64,000 bases of DNA from Streptomyces hygroscopicus (GCF_026168105.1 NZ_LBMW01000009.1:124001-188000); one strand, 5' to 3'. Positions 52,625 through 62,009 are shown, counted from the first letter of the stretch. Translations and numbers: made by a program. The notes: generated by a model not told the origin, from the sequence alone.

Positions 52625-53451
52625 CGGACGCCGCAGTTCTCCCCGGCCAGCCCCGCGGCGCGGTCGTGTCGGGTCCTGCCACCCCGCGTGCCGTGAATGT
52701 GCTCGCCCCCAACGCGTCGGCGATGACCCTCGACGGGACCAACACGTGGCTGGTCTCCGAGCCGGACTCCGAGCTGGCGGTGGTGATCGACCCCGGCCCG
52801 CTCGACGACGGACACCTGCGCAACGTGATCGGCACGGCAGAGAAGTCCGGCAAGAGGATCGCTCTGACCCTGCTCACCCATGGTCATCCGGACCACGCGG
52901 AGGGCGCCGCGCGGTTCGCCGAGCTGACGGGCACGAAGGTACGCGCCCTCGACCCGGCGCTGCGGCTCGGTGAGGAGGGCCTCGGCCACGGGGACGTCGT
53001 CACGGTCGGTGGCGTGGAACTGCGCGTCGTGACGACGCCGGGCCACACCGCGGACTCCCTGTGCTTCCACCTCCCGGCCGACCGGGCCGTCCTGACCGGC
53101 GACACCATCCTGGGCCGCGGTACGACGGTCGTGGCGCACCCCGACGGCCGCCTGGGGGACTATCTGGACTCCCTGAGGCGCCTCAGGTCGCTCACGGTGG
53201 ACGACGGCGTCCACACGGTCCTCCCTGGCCACGGGCCCGTCCTGGAGGACGCCCAGGGCGCCGTGGAGTACTACCTCGCGCACCGGGCGCATCGCCTCGC
53301 CCAGGTGGAGACAGCGGTCGAGAACGGCCATCGCACGCCGGGCGAGGTCGTGGCCCATGTCTACGCGGACGTGGACCGGTCCCTGTGGCCGGCGGCCGAG
53401 CTGTCGGTACGGGCACAGCTGGACTACCTGCGGGAACACGGGTTGATCTGA
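52621..53451 (+). CDS. MBL-fold metallo-hydrolase
   Basis: 276 residues. The zinc ligands are in LTHGHPDHAEGA (HxHxDH), TTPGHTADSLCFHL, LTGDTILGRG and LPGHGPVLED. The C-terminal helical region (YYLAHRAHRLAQVETAVENG... RAQLDYLREHGLI) is the LACTB2-like extension, seen in enzymes acting on RNA or thioesters. ATG at 52621 with GGAAGG 9 nt upstream. Second gene of an operon with the NUDIX gene. Confidence 0.92.
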   Translation: MTDAAVLPGQPRGAVVSGPATPRAVNVLAPNASAMTLDGTNTWLVSEPDSELAVVIDPGPLDDGHLRNVIGTAEKSGKRIALTLLTHGHPDHAEGAARFAELTGTKVRALDPALRLGEEGLGHGDVVTVGGVELRVVTTPGHTADSLCFHLPADRAVLTGDTILGRGTTVVAHPDGRLGDYLDSLRRLRSLTVDDGVHTVLPGHGPVLEDAQGAVEYYLAHRAHRLAQVETAVENGHRTPGEVVAHVYADVDRSLWPAAELSVRAQLDYLREHGLI

Positions 53452-53983
53452 GTTCATCCGAGTGCGTACGAGTGCGTACGAGTGCGTACGAGTCCGTTTG
53501 AGTCCGTTTGAGTCCGTTTGAAGTCCAAGCCTGTCCGAATCACGGCTCAGTCGCGTCCTGGTTGAGGTGAGTCGCCAGGGGCGCGGAGTCTTGATGCCGT
53601 GCACGCGCGTGTACTCATCGGCGAGCCAGGGGCCGAGGTCGTCGACGTACGAACTCAGGACGGCCGCATCGCCGTTCGGCTCGTGCCCGGCGGCGACCAC
53701 GGGCTCGAAGGCAGGCGGTACCGACGCGAGGGCACCTTCACGCCGGATGTAACCCTGAGCGTCCAGCCCTTTGCCCCGGCCGTGACGGTGCGGCGTGATG
53801 ATCATTCGGCCACCGTGCCAGCACCCTCCCGCCGTGCCCAGGACATATCGGCGGTCGGGCGAGCGAGGACGAGTCCGCTCAGGCGGAAGCGGCGGTCCGG
53901 GGCACAGCCGCAGGACCGACGACGACAACGGCCCCGCCCCGTCGGGGAACGGGGCCTTGGTGTCGTACAGCCACGACCGGGCG
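53452..53983. other. gene-free region between the MBL and Crp genes
   Basis: 532 bp. It starts with decamer repeats (53461-53520). The middle (53590-53820) is open in minus and plus frames, but the minus frame runs on antisense through the MBL gene and no ribosome site or family is evident, so I call no gene. Confidence 0.45.
53461..53520. repeat. six tandem 10-bp repeats of two types
   Basis: AGTGCGTACG three times (53461-53490), then AGTCCGTTTG three times (53491-53520), all exact. The period equals about one DNA helical turn. It lies right after the MBL stop codon. Confidence 0.97.
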
Positions 53984-54658
53984 TCAGCGCGACCGCTTGG
54001 CCAGTCGCTCCACGTCCAGCAGGATCACCGCGCGCGCCTCCAGACGGAGCCATCCACGCCCGGCGAAGTCCGCCAGCGCCTTGTTGACCGTCTCACGCGA
54101 CGCGCCCACCAGCTGCGCCAGCTCCTCCTGCGTCAGGTCGTGCACGACGTGGATGCCCTCCTCGGACTGCACGCCGAACCGCCGCGAGAGGTCCAGCAGC
54201 GCGCGGGCCACACGGCCCGGCACGTCCGAGAAGACCAGGTCGGACATCTGGTCGTTGGTCTTGCGCAGTCGCCGTGCGACGGCGCGCAGCAGCGCCGCGG
54301 CCACCTCGGGCCGTGCGTTGAGCCACGGCTGGAGGTCGCCGTGACCGAGGCCGAGCAGCTTGACCTCCGTCAGGGCGGTCGCCGTGGCCGTACGCGGGCC
54401 CGGGTCGAACAGCGACAGCTCGCCGATCAGCTCGCCGGGGCCGAGTACCGCAAGCATGTTCTCGCGGCCGTCGGGGGAGGTGCGGTGAAGCTTGACCTTG
54501 CCTTCCATGACCACGTAAAGGCGGTCACCGGGGTCGCCCTCGTGGAACAGCGAGTCGCCGCGGGCGAGGGTCACCTCACTCATGGAGGCGCGGAGCTCCG
54601 CGGCCTGCTCGTCATCGAGCGCCGCGAAGAGCGGGGCGCGCCGCAGAACGTCGTCCAC
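53984..54658 (-). CDS. crp: Crp/Fnr family global regulator
   Basis: 224 residues. The cyclic-nucleotide-binding beta-roll contains LFHEGDPGDRLYVVMEGKVKLHR and the phosphate-binding cassette GELIGELSLFDPGPRTATA. A long C-helix and a C-terminal HTH follow (TQEELAQLVGASRETVNKALADF). This is the Streptomyces Crp, a cAMP-responsive regulator of germination and secondary metabolism. GTG start at 54658 with AAGGAGAG upstream. A TGTGA-4-TCACA site lies 90 bp upstream, between it and the divergent nth gene. Confidence 0.94.
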   Translation of the reverse strand: MDDVLRRAPLFAALDDEQAAELRASMSEVTLARGDSLFHEGDPGDRLYVVMEGKVKLHRTSPDGRENMLAVLGPGELIGELSLFDPGPRTATATALTEVKLLGLGHGDLQPWLNARPEVAAALLRAVARRLRKTNDQMSDLVFSDVPGRVARALLDLSRRFGVQSEEGIHVVHDLTQEELAQLVGASRETVNKALADFAGRGWLRLEARAVILLDVERLAKRSR

Positions 54659-54747
54659 GAGTTCTCTCCTTGTTGACCTGCTCAGGGGATCTTGCACCCC
54701 GTATACCAGGGGTCCGTGTTCCCCATTTTGCCGGACGGTCCAAACAG

Positions 54748-54761
54748 TGTGATCTGTCACA
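54748..54761. promoter_or_regulatory. Crp-like half-site palindrome
   Basis: TGTGATCTGTCACA: TGTGA and TCACA separated by 4 nt instead of the usual 6. It lies 90 bp before the crp start and 103 bp before the nth start. Autoregulation is plausible; the short spacer lowers confidence. Confidence 0.4.
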
Positions 54762-54863
54762 AGGATGCCGCACCGCTGCGCCGAGGTACGCGGCAGGGGT
54801 CCAATCGGGGGCCGATCTCCTCGCTCCGAGGCGGATGCCGGTGCTGGGCTTTAGGCTGGCCGG

Positions 54864-56339
54864 GTGTCCAAGTCGCCGGTGAGAGCACAGGCCAAGGGGG
54901 CTGCGCGGGTGGTTGTACGGAGCGATTCTGCTGTGGGCGAACAGGACCCAGGCGGCGGAGAAAAATCGACAAAGACGGCAAAAAAGACATCTGAGGAGAC
55001 GTCGACGAATCGCCCTGCCCGGAAGGCCGCCGCCGAGAAGAGCGTCCCTGCCAAGGAGCCGGCTCCCGCGAAGACCGCTTCCGCGGAGACCGCTTCCGCG
55101 GAGACCACGTCTACGAAGACCGCGCGTACGAAGACCACGCCTACGAAGACCGCTTCCGCAGAGCCGCCCGCCAAGAAGACCGCACCGGCGAAGGCCGCGG
55201 TGAAGAAGACTGCCGCGAAGAAGCCCGTAGCCAAGAAGCCCGTAGCCAAGAAGCCCGTAGCCAAGAAGGCCGTAGCCAAGAAGGCCGAAGCCAAGAAGGC
55301 CGAAGCCAAGAAGGCCGAAGCCAAGGAGGCGGCAGCCAAGGAGGCCGGAGTAACGAAGGTTCCCGCGAAGAAGCCCGCAGCCAAGAAGGCAGTCGCGAAG
55401 GAGCCTGTGGCCGAGAAGCCCGCAGCCAAGAAGGCGGTGGCCAAGAAGATCCTGGCCAAGAAAGCCGCCGCCAAGAAGACGGCTCCCCCGACGGCCGTCT
55501 CCAGGGACGGCGCCGTCGTCGTCAAGGGCGCTCCCGCGAAGACCCTCGCCCCGAAGCCGGCCGGGAACGAGTCCCGCGCGGCTCTCGTGCGCCGGGCCCG
55601 CCGCATCAACCGCGAGCTCGCCGAGGCGTACCCGTACGCCCATCCCGAGTTGGACTTCGAGAACCCCTTCCAACTGCTCATCGCGACGGTCCTGTCCGCG
55701 CAGACCACCGACCTGCGGGTGAACCAGACCACCCCGGCGCTCTTCGCCAAGTACCCGACCCCCGAGGACCTCGCGGCGGCCAACCCGGAGGAGGTCGAGG
55801 AGATCCTGCGCCCGACCGGCTTCTTCCGGGCCAAGACCAAGTCGGTGATAGGGCTGTCCAAGGCGCTGGCGGAGCAGTTCGGCGGCGAGGTCCCGGACGA
55901 CCTGGAAGAGCTCGTCAAACTGCCCGGTGTCGGCCGCAAGACCGCCTTCGTGGTGCTGGGCAACGCCTTCGGCCGCCCCGGCATCACCGTGGACACGCAC
56001 TTCCAGCGCCTCGTCCGCCGCTGGCAGTGGACCGATGAGACCGACCCCGGAAAGATCGAAGGGGTCGTGGGCGCGCTGTTCCCGAAGAGCGACTGGACGA
56101 TGCTCTCGCATCATGTGATCTTCCACGGCCGTCGCATCTGCCATGCCCGCAAGCCGGCCTGCGGCGCCTGCCCGGTCGCCCCTCTCTGTCCTGCGTACGG
56201 CGAGGGCGAGACCGACCCGGAGAAGGCCGCCAAGCTGCTGAAGTACGAGAAGGGCGGCCTCCCGGGCCAGCGGCTCAAGCCCCCGCAGGCGTACCTGGAC
56301 GCGGGCGGCAAGCCGGCTCCGCCGCTGGGGGCCGGATGA
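54864..56339 (+). CDS. nth: endonuclease III with H1-like Lys/Ala-rich N-terminal extension
   Basis: 491 residues. The C-terminal 255 residues are a full Nth glycosylase/AP lyase: helix-hairpin-helix [13 protein letters not shown] with catalytic Lys359, catalytic Asp377 in TVDTHFQRL, and a [4Fe-4S] loop with [17 protein letters not shown]. It excises oxidised pyrimidines. The first 235 residues are almost wholly Lys/Ala/Pro/Glu with [22 protein letters not shown] pentapeptide repeats (15-bp DNA units at 55205-55330), resembling histone H1 tails or the HupS C-terminus. The GTG at 54864 lacks a clear ribosome site; a GTG at 54909 is an alternative. An 18-bp GC palindrome (56346-56363) follows the stop. 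Confidence 0.92.
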   Translation: MSKSPVRAQAKGAARVVVRSDSAVGEQDPGGGEKSTKTAKKTSEETSTNRPARKAAAEKSVPAKEPAPAKTASAETASAETTSTKTARTKTTPTKTASAEPPAKKTAPAKAAVKKTAAKKPVAKKPVAKKPVAKKAVAKKAEAKKAEAKKAEAKEAAAKEAGVTKVPAKKPAAKKAVAKEPVAEKPAAKKAVAKKILAKKAAAKKTAPPTAVSRDGAVVVKGAPAKTLAPKPAGNESRAALVRRARRINRELAEAYPYAHPELDFENPFQLLIATVLSAQTTDLRVNQTTPALFAKYPTPEDLAAANPEEVEEILRPTGFFRAKTKSVIGLSKALAEQFGGEVPDDLEELVKLPGVGRKTAFVVLGNAFGRPGITVDTHFQRLVRRWQWTDETDPGKIEGVVGALFPKSDWTMLSHHVIFHGRRICHARKPACGACPVAPLCPAYGEGETDPEKAAKLLKYEKGGLPGQRLKPPQAYLDAGGKPAPPLGAG

Positions 56340-56475
56340 CGGGCGGGCGCGGCGCGCCGCGCCACCTGGGAGAGGGACGTTTCCCGTGGAACCGCGGAAC
56401 GGGACACCCACACGAGGGACTTGCGGAACGATCCGCGGCACCGCGGGCGTTGGGATCGGCAGAACGGGGGTGGCG

Positions 56476-57189
56476 ATGACGCACGCGAGTGATACGGATC
56501 ACATGAGCGACACGGACGGCGGACGGCTGCGGCTGCGCACGGACGGCCTGCCCGGCTGGCTCGACCCGGTCGTACGGGTCGTGGAGACGGTGGAACCGCT
56601 CCAGCTGAGCCGCTTCCTGCCACCGGAGAACGGCGCGGGGCGCCAGTCGGCCGTGCTGATCCTGTTCGGCGAGGGCACCCACGGCCCCGAGCTGCTGCTG
56701 ATGGAGCGAGCCGGTTCGCTGCGTTCGCACGCGGGGCAACCCTCGTTCCCGGGTGGCGCCCTGGACCCCCAGGACGGCGACCCGAAGGATGACGGGCCGC
56801 TGCGCGCGGCGCTGCGTGAGGCCGAGGAGGAGACCGGTCTCGACCCGGGCGGCGTCCAGCTCTTCGGCGTGCTCCCCAAGCTCTACATCCCGGTCAGCGG
56901 TTTCGTCGTGACGCCGGTCCTGGGCTGGTGGCGCGAGCGGAGCCCGGTGGGCGTGGTCGATCCGAACGAGACGGCGCGCGTGTTCACGGTTCCCGTGGCG
57001 GATCTCACGGACCCCGCCAACAGAGCCGTCACGGTCCATCCCAGCGGCCACCGAGGCCCGGCATTTCTGGTCGAATCGACCCTCGTCTGGGGCTTCACAG
57101 CCGGTGTGATCGACCGCCTGCTGCACTACGCGGGCTGGGAGCGCCCCTGGGACCGCGAGAAGCAGGTCCCGCTCGACTGGCGCGCATGA
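56476..57189 (+). CDS. CoA pyrophosphatase-type NUDIX hydrolase
   Basis: 237 residues. The Nudix box is GALDPQDGDPKDDGPLRAALREAEEETGL, preceded by LLMERAGSLRSHAGQPSFPGG, the extended LLTxR...HxGxxxFPGG motif of CoA diphosphatases. It would cleave CoA or its oxidised forms to 4'-phosphopantetheine and ADP. ATG at 56476 (GGGGTGG upstream); GTG 56470 is an alternative. It lies between nth and marP on the same strand, as in other actinomycetes. Confidence 0.92.
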   Translation: MTHASDTDHMSDTDGGRLRLRTDGLPGWLDPVVRVVETVEPLQLSRFLPPENGAGRQSAVLILFGEGTHGPELLLMERAGSLRSHAGQPSFPGGALDPQDGDPKDDGPLRAALREAEEETGLDPGGVQLFGVLPKLYIPVSGFVVTPVLGWWRERSPVGVVDPNETARVFTVPVADLTDPANRAVTVHPSGHRGPAFLVESTLVWGFTAGVIDRLLHYAGWERPWDREKQVPLDWRA

Positions 57190-57309
57190 CAAGGTGGCCC
57201 CCGTGCTGTGTTTTCCCGGGGGACGTCGTGCCCCAGTGCTGCTGCGTGGCCGACCGCACCCCCGGCCGGAGGACGGCGACCGGAACGTGATGAGGCGAGG
57301 CGTGAAGCA

Positions 57310-58509
57310 GTGAACGTGCTGGACATCCTGTTGCTGGTCGCCGCCGTGTGGTTCGCGATCGTCGGCTACCGCCAGGGCTTCGTCGTCGGCATCCTGTCGG
57401 TGATCGGCTTCCTGGGTGGCGGGCTCGCCGCGGTCTATCTGCTCCCCTTCCTCTGGGACCGGGCGACGGGCGATCACAAGGTCAGCACGACCGTCGCCGT
57501 CGTCGCCGTCGTCGTGGTGATCGTCTGCGCCTCCGTCGGCCAGGCCCTGACCACTCACCTGGGCAACAAGCTGCGCCGGTACATCACGTGGTCCCCGGCG
57601 CGGGCCCTGGACGCCACGGGCGGTGCCCTCGTCAATGTGGTGGCGATGCTCCTGGTCGCCTGGCTGATCGGCTCGGCCCTCGCCGGTACGACGCTGCCCA
57701 CGCTCGGCAAGGAGGTCCGCGGCTCGAAGGTGCTCCTCGGCGTCTCGCGCGCCCTGCCCGCGCAGGCGGACACCTGGTTCGCGGACTTCTCCTCGGTCCT
57801 CGCGCAGAACGGTTTCCCGCAGGTCTTCAGCCCGTTCGCGAACGAACCCATCACCGAGGTCCAGCCCCCCGACCCGACTCTCGCGAAGAGCATCGTCGCC
57901 ACACGCGCGCAGCGGTCCATCGTCAAGGTCATGGGCACCGCGCAGAGCTGCGGCAAGGTCCTCGAGGGCACCGGTTTCGTCTTCGGCGACCGCCGAGTGA
58001 TGACCAACGCGCACGTGGTCGGTGGGGTCGACGAGCCCACGATCCAGATAGGCGGCGAGGGCAGGAGGTACGACGCGAAGGTCGTGCTCTACGACTGGCA
58101 GCGCGACATCGCCGTACTCGACGTGCCGGACCTGAAGGCGCCTGCGCTGCGGTTCACGACCAGGGACGCGTCGGGCGGTGGCAGCGCGATCGTCGCGGGC
58201 TTCCCGCAGAACGGCTCCTACAACGTCCAGCCCGCGCGCATCCGCGGCCGCATAGCGGCCAACGGCCCGGACATCTACCACCGTGGCACGGTCCGCCGCG
58301 ATGTGTACTCGCTGTACGCCACCGTCCGCCAGGGCAACTCCGGGGGCCCGCTGCTCACGCCCGAGGGCAAGGTCTACGGGGTGGTCTTCGCCAAGTCCCT
58401 CGACGACGCCAACACGGGGTACGCGCTCACCTCGGACGAGGTCCAGGAGGACGCCGCCAAGGGGCGTACGGCGAACCAGCAGGTGAGCAGCGACAGCTGC
58501 GCCCTCTGA
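57310..58509 (+). CDS. marP: MarP family membrane serine protease
   Basis: 399 residues, close to mycobacterial MarP. Four transmembrane helices of the CvpA-like N-terminal part (ILLLVAAVWFAIVGYRQGFVVG; VVAVVVVIVCASVGQAL; VVAMLLVAWLIGSALAG) precede an extracytoplasmic trypsin-like domain. The latter has His in TNAHVVGG, Asp in YDWQRDIAVLDV, and Ser in RQGNSGGPLL. Paired Cys (SCGKVL and SSDSC) could form a redox-sensitive disulfide. It protects against acid and oxidative stress in mycobacteria. GTG start at 57310. Confidence 0.93.
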   Translation: MNVLDILLLVAAVWFAIVGYRQGFVVGILSVIGFLGGGLAAVYLLPFLWDRATGDHKVSTTVAVVAVVVVIVCASVGQALTTHLGNKLRRYITWSPARALDATGGALVNVVAMLLVAWLIGSALAGTTLPTLGKEVRGSKVLLGVSRALPAQADTWFADFSSVLAQNGFPQVFSPFANEPITEVQPPDPTLAKSIVATRAQRSIVKVMGTAQSCGKVLEGTGFVFGDRRVMTNAHVVGGVDEPTIQIGGEGRRYDAKVVLYDWQRDIAVLDVPDLKAPALRFTTRDASGGGSAIVAGFPQNGSYNVQPARIRGRIAANGPDIYHRGTVRRDVYSLYATVRQGNSGGPLLTPEGKVYGVVFAKSLDDANTGYALTSDEVQEDAAKGRTANQQVSSDSCAL

Positions 58510-58528
58510 TCCGGGCGGGCCGGATCAG
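58506..58528 (+). terminator. terminator overlapping the marP stop
   Basis: A perfect 9-bp stem, CTGATCCGG (58506-58514) with CCGGATCAG (58520-58528), and a 5-nt loop. The TGA stop of marP is within the left arm. Confidence 0.7.
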
Positions 58529-58892
58529 CCGCGCGGGTGACGCAGACGTACCGAGACCCAGCGGGCCCGGCGGCGCAGAATGTGCGGAATCCCCACCCGG
58601 GGGTCCGTGTCCGGCAGCTGCGGGGCGCCCCTCTCGTGGGGGCCCGGCGCGGCGGCCGAGCGGCGGGTGCGTGCTGCGTCACTGTAGTCGTGCGTCCAGC
58701 CCATACCCCGACGTCTGCCCTCGCCCCAAGGTCGATAATCGCCGCCGGGCCCCCCAATTGGCCTATGCGTCGGGCATGTGGCCGAACGGGGAACAGACGT
58801 TCCCGTCCGGATGCGGGACGCATGTGTGCGGTCACCCACCGGGTTCGGGTCTTCCGGCCGACTGAACGGCTCCCGCGTGCCTCAGGGCCCGG
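58510..58892. other. convergent intergenic region after marP
   Basis: 383 bp between the marP stop and the minus-strand hydrolase stop. Apart from the hairpin at its start and short GC palindromes (GGGCCCGG near 58563, CCCCCCAATTGG near 58749) I see no gene or clear site. Confidence 0.4.
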
Positions 58893-59843
58893 TCACCGGT
58901 CGGGTTCGGGGTCCTTGAGCCAGTTGATCAGCTCGGAGGAGAACGCCACGGGGTCCTCCTCGTGCGGGAAGTGCCCCAGCCCGTCGAACAGCCGCCAGCG
59001 GTACGGTGCCTCGACGTACTCGCCCGATCCGGCCGCGCTCCGCGTGCGCATCACGGGATCCAGCGAACCGTGCAGATGCAGGGTGGGCACCCGGACGGGC
59101 CGTTTCATGCGCCGGTTGAACTGGATGCCGTCTGGCCGAGCCAGGGACCGCACCATCCAGCGGTACGGCTCGATCGAGCAGTGGGCTGTCGACGGGATGG
59201 ACATGGCGCGCCGGTACGCATCCACCGCCTCGTCGTCCGGCAGCCGCGGCCCCGACCACTCCCGGATCAGCCGGCCCACCAGGGCGGCGTCCTCGGCGGT
59301 CAGCCGGCGTTCGGGGATCCACGGCCGCTGGAACCCCCAGATGTAGGAGCCCGCGGCCGTCTGCTTGACGTCGCCGAGCATCGCCGAGCGCCAGCGCCGC
59401 GGATGCGGCATGGAGGCGACCACCAGCCGCCGTACCAACTTGGGGCGCATGACGGCCGCGGTCCAGGCGAGATAGCCGCCCAGATCGTGGCCGACGAGCG
59501 CGGCGTCGGGCTCGCCCAGGGACCGTACGACCCCCGTGATGTCGAGGGCCAGGTTCGCAGGGTCGTAGCCGCGCGGCGTACGGTCGCTGCCGCCCACCCC
59601 ACGCAGGTCCATGGCCACGGCGCGGAAACCCGCGTCGGCCAGCGCCACCAACTGGTGCCGCCATGCCCACCAGAACTGGGGGAAGCCGTGCAGCAGCAGC
59701 ACCAGCGGTCCGTCGCCCAGCTCCGCGATGTGGAAACGGGCGCCGTTTGCGGCGACGTCCCGGTGCGTCACCTCTTTCGCGCCAGGGATGTCGAGCCGTA
59801 CGACCGAGGTGGATTGCGCCGAAGGGGTGGCCGGGTCCGTCAT
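58893..59843 (-). CDS. alpha/beta hydrolase, epoxide hydrolase-like
   Basis: 316 residues. VLLLHGFPQFWWAWRHQ holds the HGxP oxyanion motif, MDLRGVGGSDRTPRGYD follows, and the nucleophile elbow is LVGHDLGGYLAW with Asp as nucleophile. The catalytic His is in LGHFPHEEDP. Asp in the nucleophile elbow plus HGFPxxWW is the epoxide hydrolase/dehalogenase type. ATG at 59843 overlaps the upstream gene's stop (ATGA). Substrate unknown. Confidence 0.9.
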   Translation of the reverse strand: MTDPATPSAQSTSVVRLDIPGAKEVTHRDVAANGARFHIAELGDGPLVLLLHGFPQFWWAWRHQLVALADAGFRAVAMDLRGVGGSDRTPRGYDPANLALDITGVVRSLGEPDAALVGHDLGGYLAWTAAVMRPKLVRRLVVASMPHPRRWRSAMLGDVKQTAAGSYIWGFQRPWIPERRLTAEDAALVGRLIREWSGPRLPDDEAVDAYRRAMSIPSTAHCSIEPYRWMVRSLARPDGIQFNRRMKRPVRVPTLHLHGSLDPVMRTRSAAGSGEYVEAPYRWRLFDGLGHFPHEEDPVAFSSELINWLKDPEPDR

Positions 59844-60319
59844 GAGGACGAGCGTGCCACAGCCTCGGCCGCCGTGTCGGCCTGGCCGGGCTGACGGGGG
59901 TGCGGCTTGGCGTGCTGCAGGACGCCCGCGGTCTCCTTCATCGACGCGGCGACCTTCTGCGGACCCTTGCTCTTCTTGGCCTTCTTCGCGAAGAACATGC
60001 CGATGAGCGCGAGCAGTCCTGCGACCAGTACGTTCGCGGCGAAGGACAGCAGGAAGCAGACGGCCATGTTCCAGCGGCTCCACGTCCGAATCCCGTATGC
60101 CAGCGCGAAGTTCAGCATGGGCAGGGAGAACAGCAGTACGGCACCCGCGGCCGAGAACGCGCCGCCACTCGTCGCGCCCCGCTTGACGTCCTGCTTGAGC
60201 TGGGCCTTGGCCAGCGCGATCTCGTCGTGCACCAGCGCGGACAAGTCGGTCGTCGCCGAGGCGAACAGCTGGCCGATGCTGCGTTCGGCGCCGACCGGGC
60301 TGCCGTCGGGTGCGCTCAT
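59840..60319 (-). CDS. phage-holin-family (DUF1469-like) membrane protein
   Basis: 159 residues. An amphipathic helix (GQLFASATTDLSALVHDEIALAKAQLKQD) precedes two transmembrane helices (AFSAAGAVLLFSLPMLNFALAYGI; MAVCFLLSFAANVLVAGLLALIGMFF) and a Lys-rich tail (AKKAKKSKGPQKVAASMKETA). Despite the family name there is no phage context; actinomycete members are chromosomal and of unknown role. Translationally coupled to the hydrolase downstream. Confidence 0.88.
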   Translation of the reverse strand: MSAPDGSPVGAERSIGQLFASATTDLSALVHDEIALAKAQLKQDVKRGATSGGAFSAAGAVLLFSLPMLNFALAYGIRTWSRWNMAVCFLLSFAANVLVAGLLALIGMFFAKKAKKSKGPQKVAASMKETAGVLQHAKPHPRQPGQADTAAEAVARSSS

Positions 60320-60443
60320 CGCGGTCTCCCTGCTCTTTGCGTACGTACTCCGCGGACACTGCGGAGTTTTGTGGATGTGTCAGATCATGCCGGACGGACC
60401 TTCTCCTCGCTTGCCCGCCCAGCCACTTCGGCAAGCGTGCCGT

Positions 60444-61859
60444 TCAGCCTCCGGTGCCGCCTTCGGTTCCGGCCGATGTCCCGTTCCCGGCGGACTTCAG
60501 CGCGGCGAGCTTGCGGTGCTCGGCGGCCTTGCGCTCATGGATCTCGGCCATCCGCAGGTGGTAGGCGGGGTCGTCCTGCTCGTAGACGTCCGGGATGCCG
60601 TCCAGGTCCTCGTCGCGTTCCTCGTCCGCGCACAGCGCGCGGTACTTGGCGTTACGTATCTTCAGCAGCGCCGCCGCGCATACGGCCGCGATCAGCGACC
60701 CCATGAGGACGGCGGCCTTGACCTCGTCCATGAGCGCCGGATCACTGTCGAAGGCCAGTTCGCCGATGAGCAGCGAGACGGTGAAGCCGATGCCGGCAAC
60801 GGTGGCGACGGCGAACACATCGGGCCAGGCGAGCTCGTCGCTGAGCGAGGCCCGGGTGAAACGGGCCGTCAGCCACGTACCGCCGAAGATCCCCACCGCC
60901 TTGCCGACGACGAGTCCCAGCACGACGCCGAGCGTCTCCGGCTTGGTGAACACGTCCCCGAGCGCCCTGCCCGAGATCGCCACGCCCGCGCTGAACAGTG
61001 CGAACAGCGGCACCGCGAGACCGGCTGACAGCGGCCGTACGAGATGTTCGATGTGCTCGCCGGGGGAGTGCTCCTCGCCCTCGTGACGGTGACAGCGCAG
61101 CATCAGCCCCATCGCCACGCCGGCGATGGTGGCGTGCACGCCGCTGTTGTACATCAGCCCCCAGATGACCAGCGCAAGGGGAACGTACAAGTACCAGCCG
61201 CGCACCCTCCTCCGCAGCAGCACCCAGAACACGGCGAGCCCGGCGACGGCACCGCCGAGGGCGACGAAGTTCAGCCGGGACGTGAAGAAGACGGCGATGA
61301 TCAGGATCGCGAACAGGTCGTCGACGACGGCGAGGGTGAGCAGGAAGGCGCGGAGGGCGGACGGCAGGGCGGTTCCGATGACCGCGAGGACCGCGAGCGC
61401 GAAGGCGATGTCGGTGGCCGTGGGGACGGCCCAGCCCACGAGGGAGCCGCCGCCGGCGGCGTTGGTGAGGGCGTAGACGACCGCGGGAACGGCCATCCCG
61501 CAGAGCGCCGCGACGACGGGGAGGACGGCGGCGCGGGGATCCCGTAGGTCGCCCGCCACCAGCTCACGCTTGAGTTCGATTCCGGCGACGAAGAAGAAGA
61601 TCGCGAGGAGGCCGTCGGCGACCCAGTGCTGAACGGACAGTTGGAGACCGACGGCGGCGGGTCCGAAACGGAGGTGGCTGACGCTCTCGTAGCTGCTGTG
61701 CAGCGCGGGTATGTTCGCCCAGACCAGCGCGGCGACCGCGGCGAGCAGCAGCAGTACGCCCCCGACGGTCTCGGTGCGCAGCGCATCCGTGACGATGTTC
61801 CGCTCGGGCAGGGACAGGCGCCCGAGGAATATGTTGTTACGGGTGCGGGGCGCGGCCAC
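60444..61859 (-). CDS. nhaA: Na+/H+ antiporter NhaA with C-terminal extension
   Basis: 471 residues. Eleven or twelve membrane helices with the NhaA signatures FFFVAGIELKRELVAGDL, VGWAVPTATDIAFALAVL and LTLAVVDDLFAILIIAVFF (the Asp-Asp cation site). It expels Na+ in exchange for protons. The last 80 residues are cytosolic: DEDLDGIPDVYEQDD looks like a thrombospondin-3/EF-hand type Ca2+ loop, followed by a charged helix (RMAEIHERKAAEHRKLAAL). GTG start at 61859. A TAAAAT box on the minus strand near 61963-61968 could be its -10. Confidence 0.95.
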   Translation of the reverse strand: MAAPRTRNNIFLGRLSLPERNIVTDALRTETVGGVLLLLAAVAALVWANIPALHSSYESVSHLRFGPAAVGLQLSVQHWVADGLLAIFFFVAGIELKRELVAGDLRDPRAAVLPVVAALCGMAVPAVVYALTNAAGGGSLVGWAVPTATDIAFALAVLAVIGTALPSALRAFLLTLAVVDDLFAILIIAVFFTSRLNFVALGGAVAGLAVFWVLLRRRVRGWYLYVPLALVIWGLMYNSGVHATIAGVAMGLMLRCHRHEGEEHSPGEHIEHLVRPLSAGLAVPLFALFSAGVAISGRALGDVFTKPETLGVVLGLVVGKAVGIFGGTWLTARFTRASLSDELAWPDVFAVATVAGIGFTVSLLIGELAFDSDPALMDEVKAAVLMGSLIAAVCAAALLKIRNAKYRALCADEERDEDLDGIPDVYEQDDPAYHLRMAEIHERKAAEHRKLAALKSAGNGTSAGTEGGTGG

Positions 61860-61980
61860 GGCGGAGACCTCCTCCGGGTCGGTACGACAGGCTGACGGCC
61901 GTCACGAGATCGCACGGACGGCTTGCCGACCAGACTTCCCGGCACGCCCTGAAGTCATCATTTTACCTGAATATTAAGAA

Positions 61981-62009
61981 GGGGTACCCGGCGTACTGCC
62001 GGGCACCCC
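61981..62009 (-). terminator. terminator after acs
   Basis: Stem GGGGT-A-CCCGGC (61981-61992) with GCCGGG-C-ACCCC (61998-62009), one A/C mismatch, 5-nt loop, followed on the minus strand by AT-rich CTTCTTAATATTC. It lies 33 nt past the acs stop and upstream of nhaA. Confidence 0.75.

Noticed and set aside
53597..53815. Protein-like minus-strand frame starting near 53805
   Set aside because: Runs on without a stop antisense through the MBL gene to 52597; no ribosome site or family recognised.
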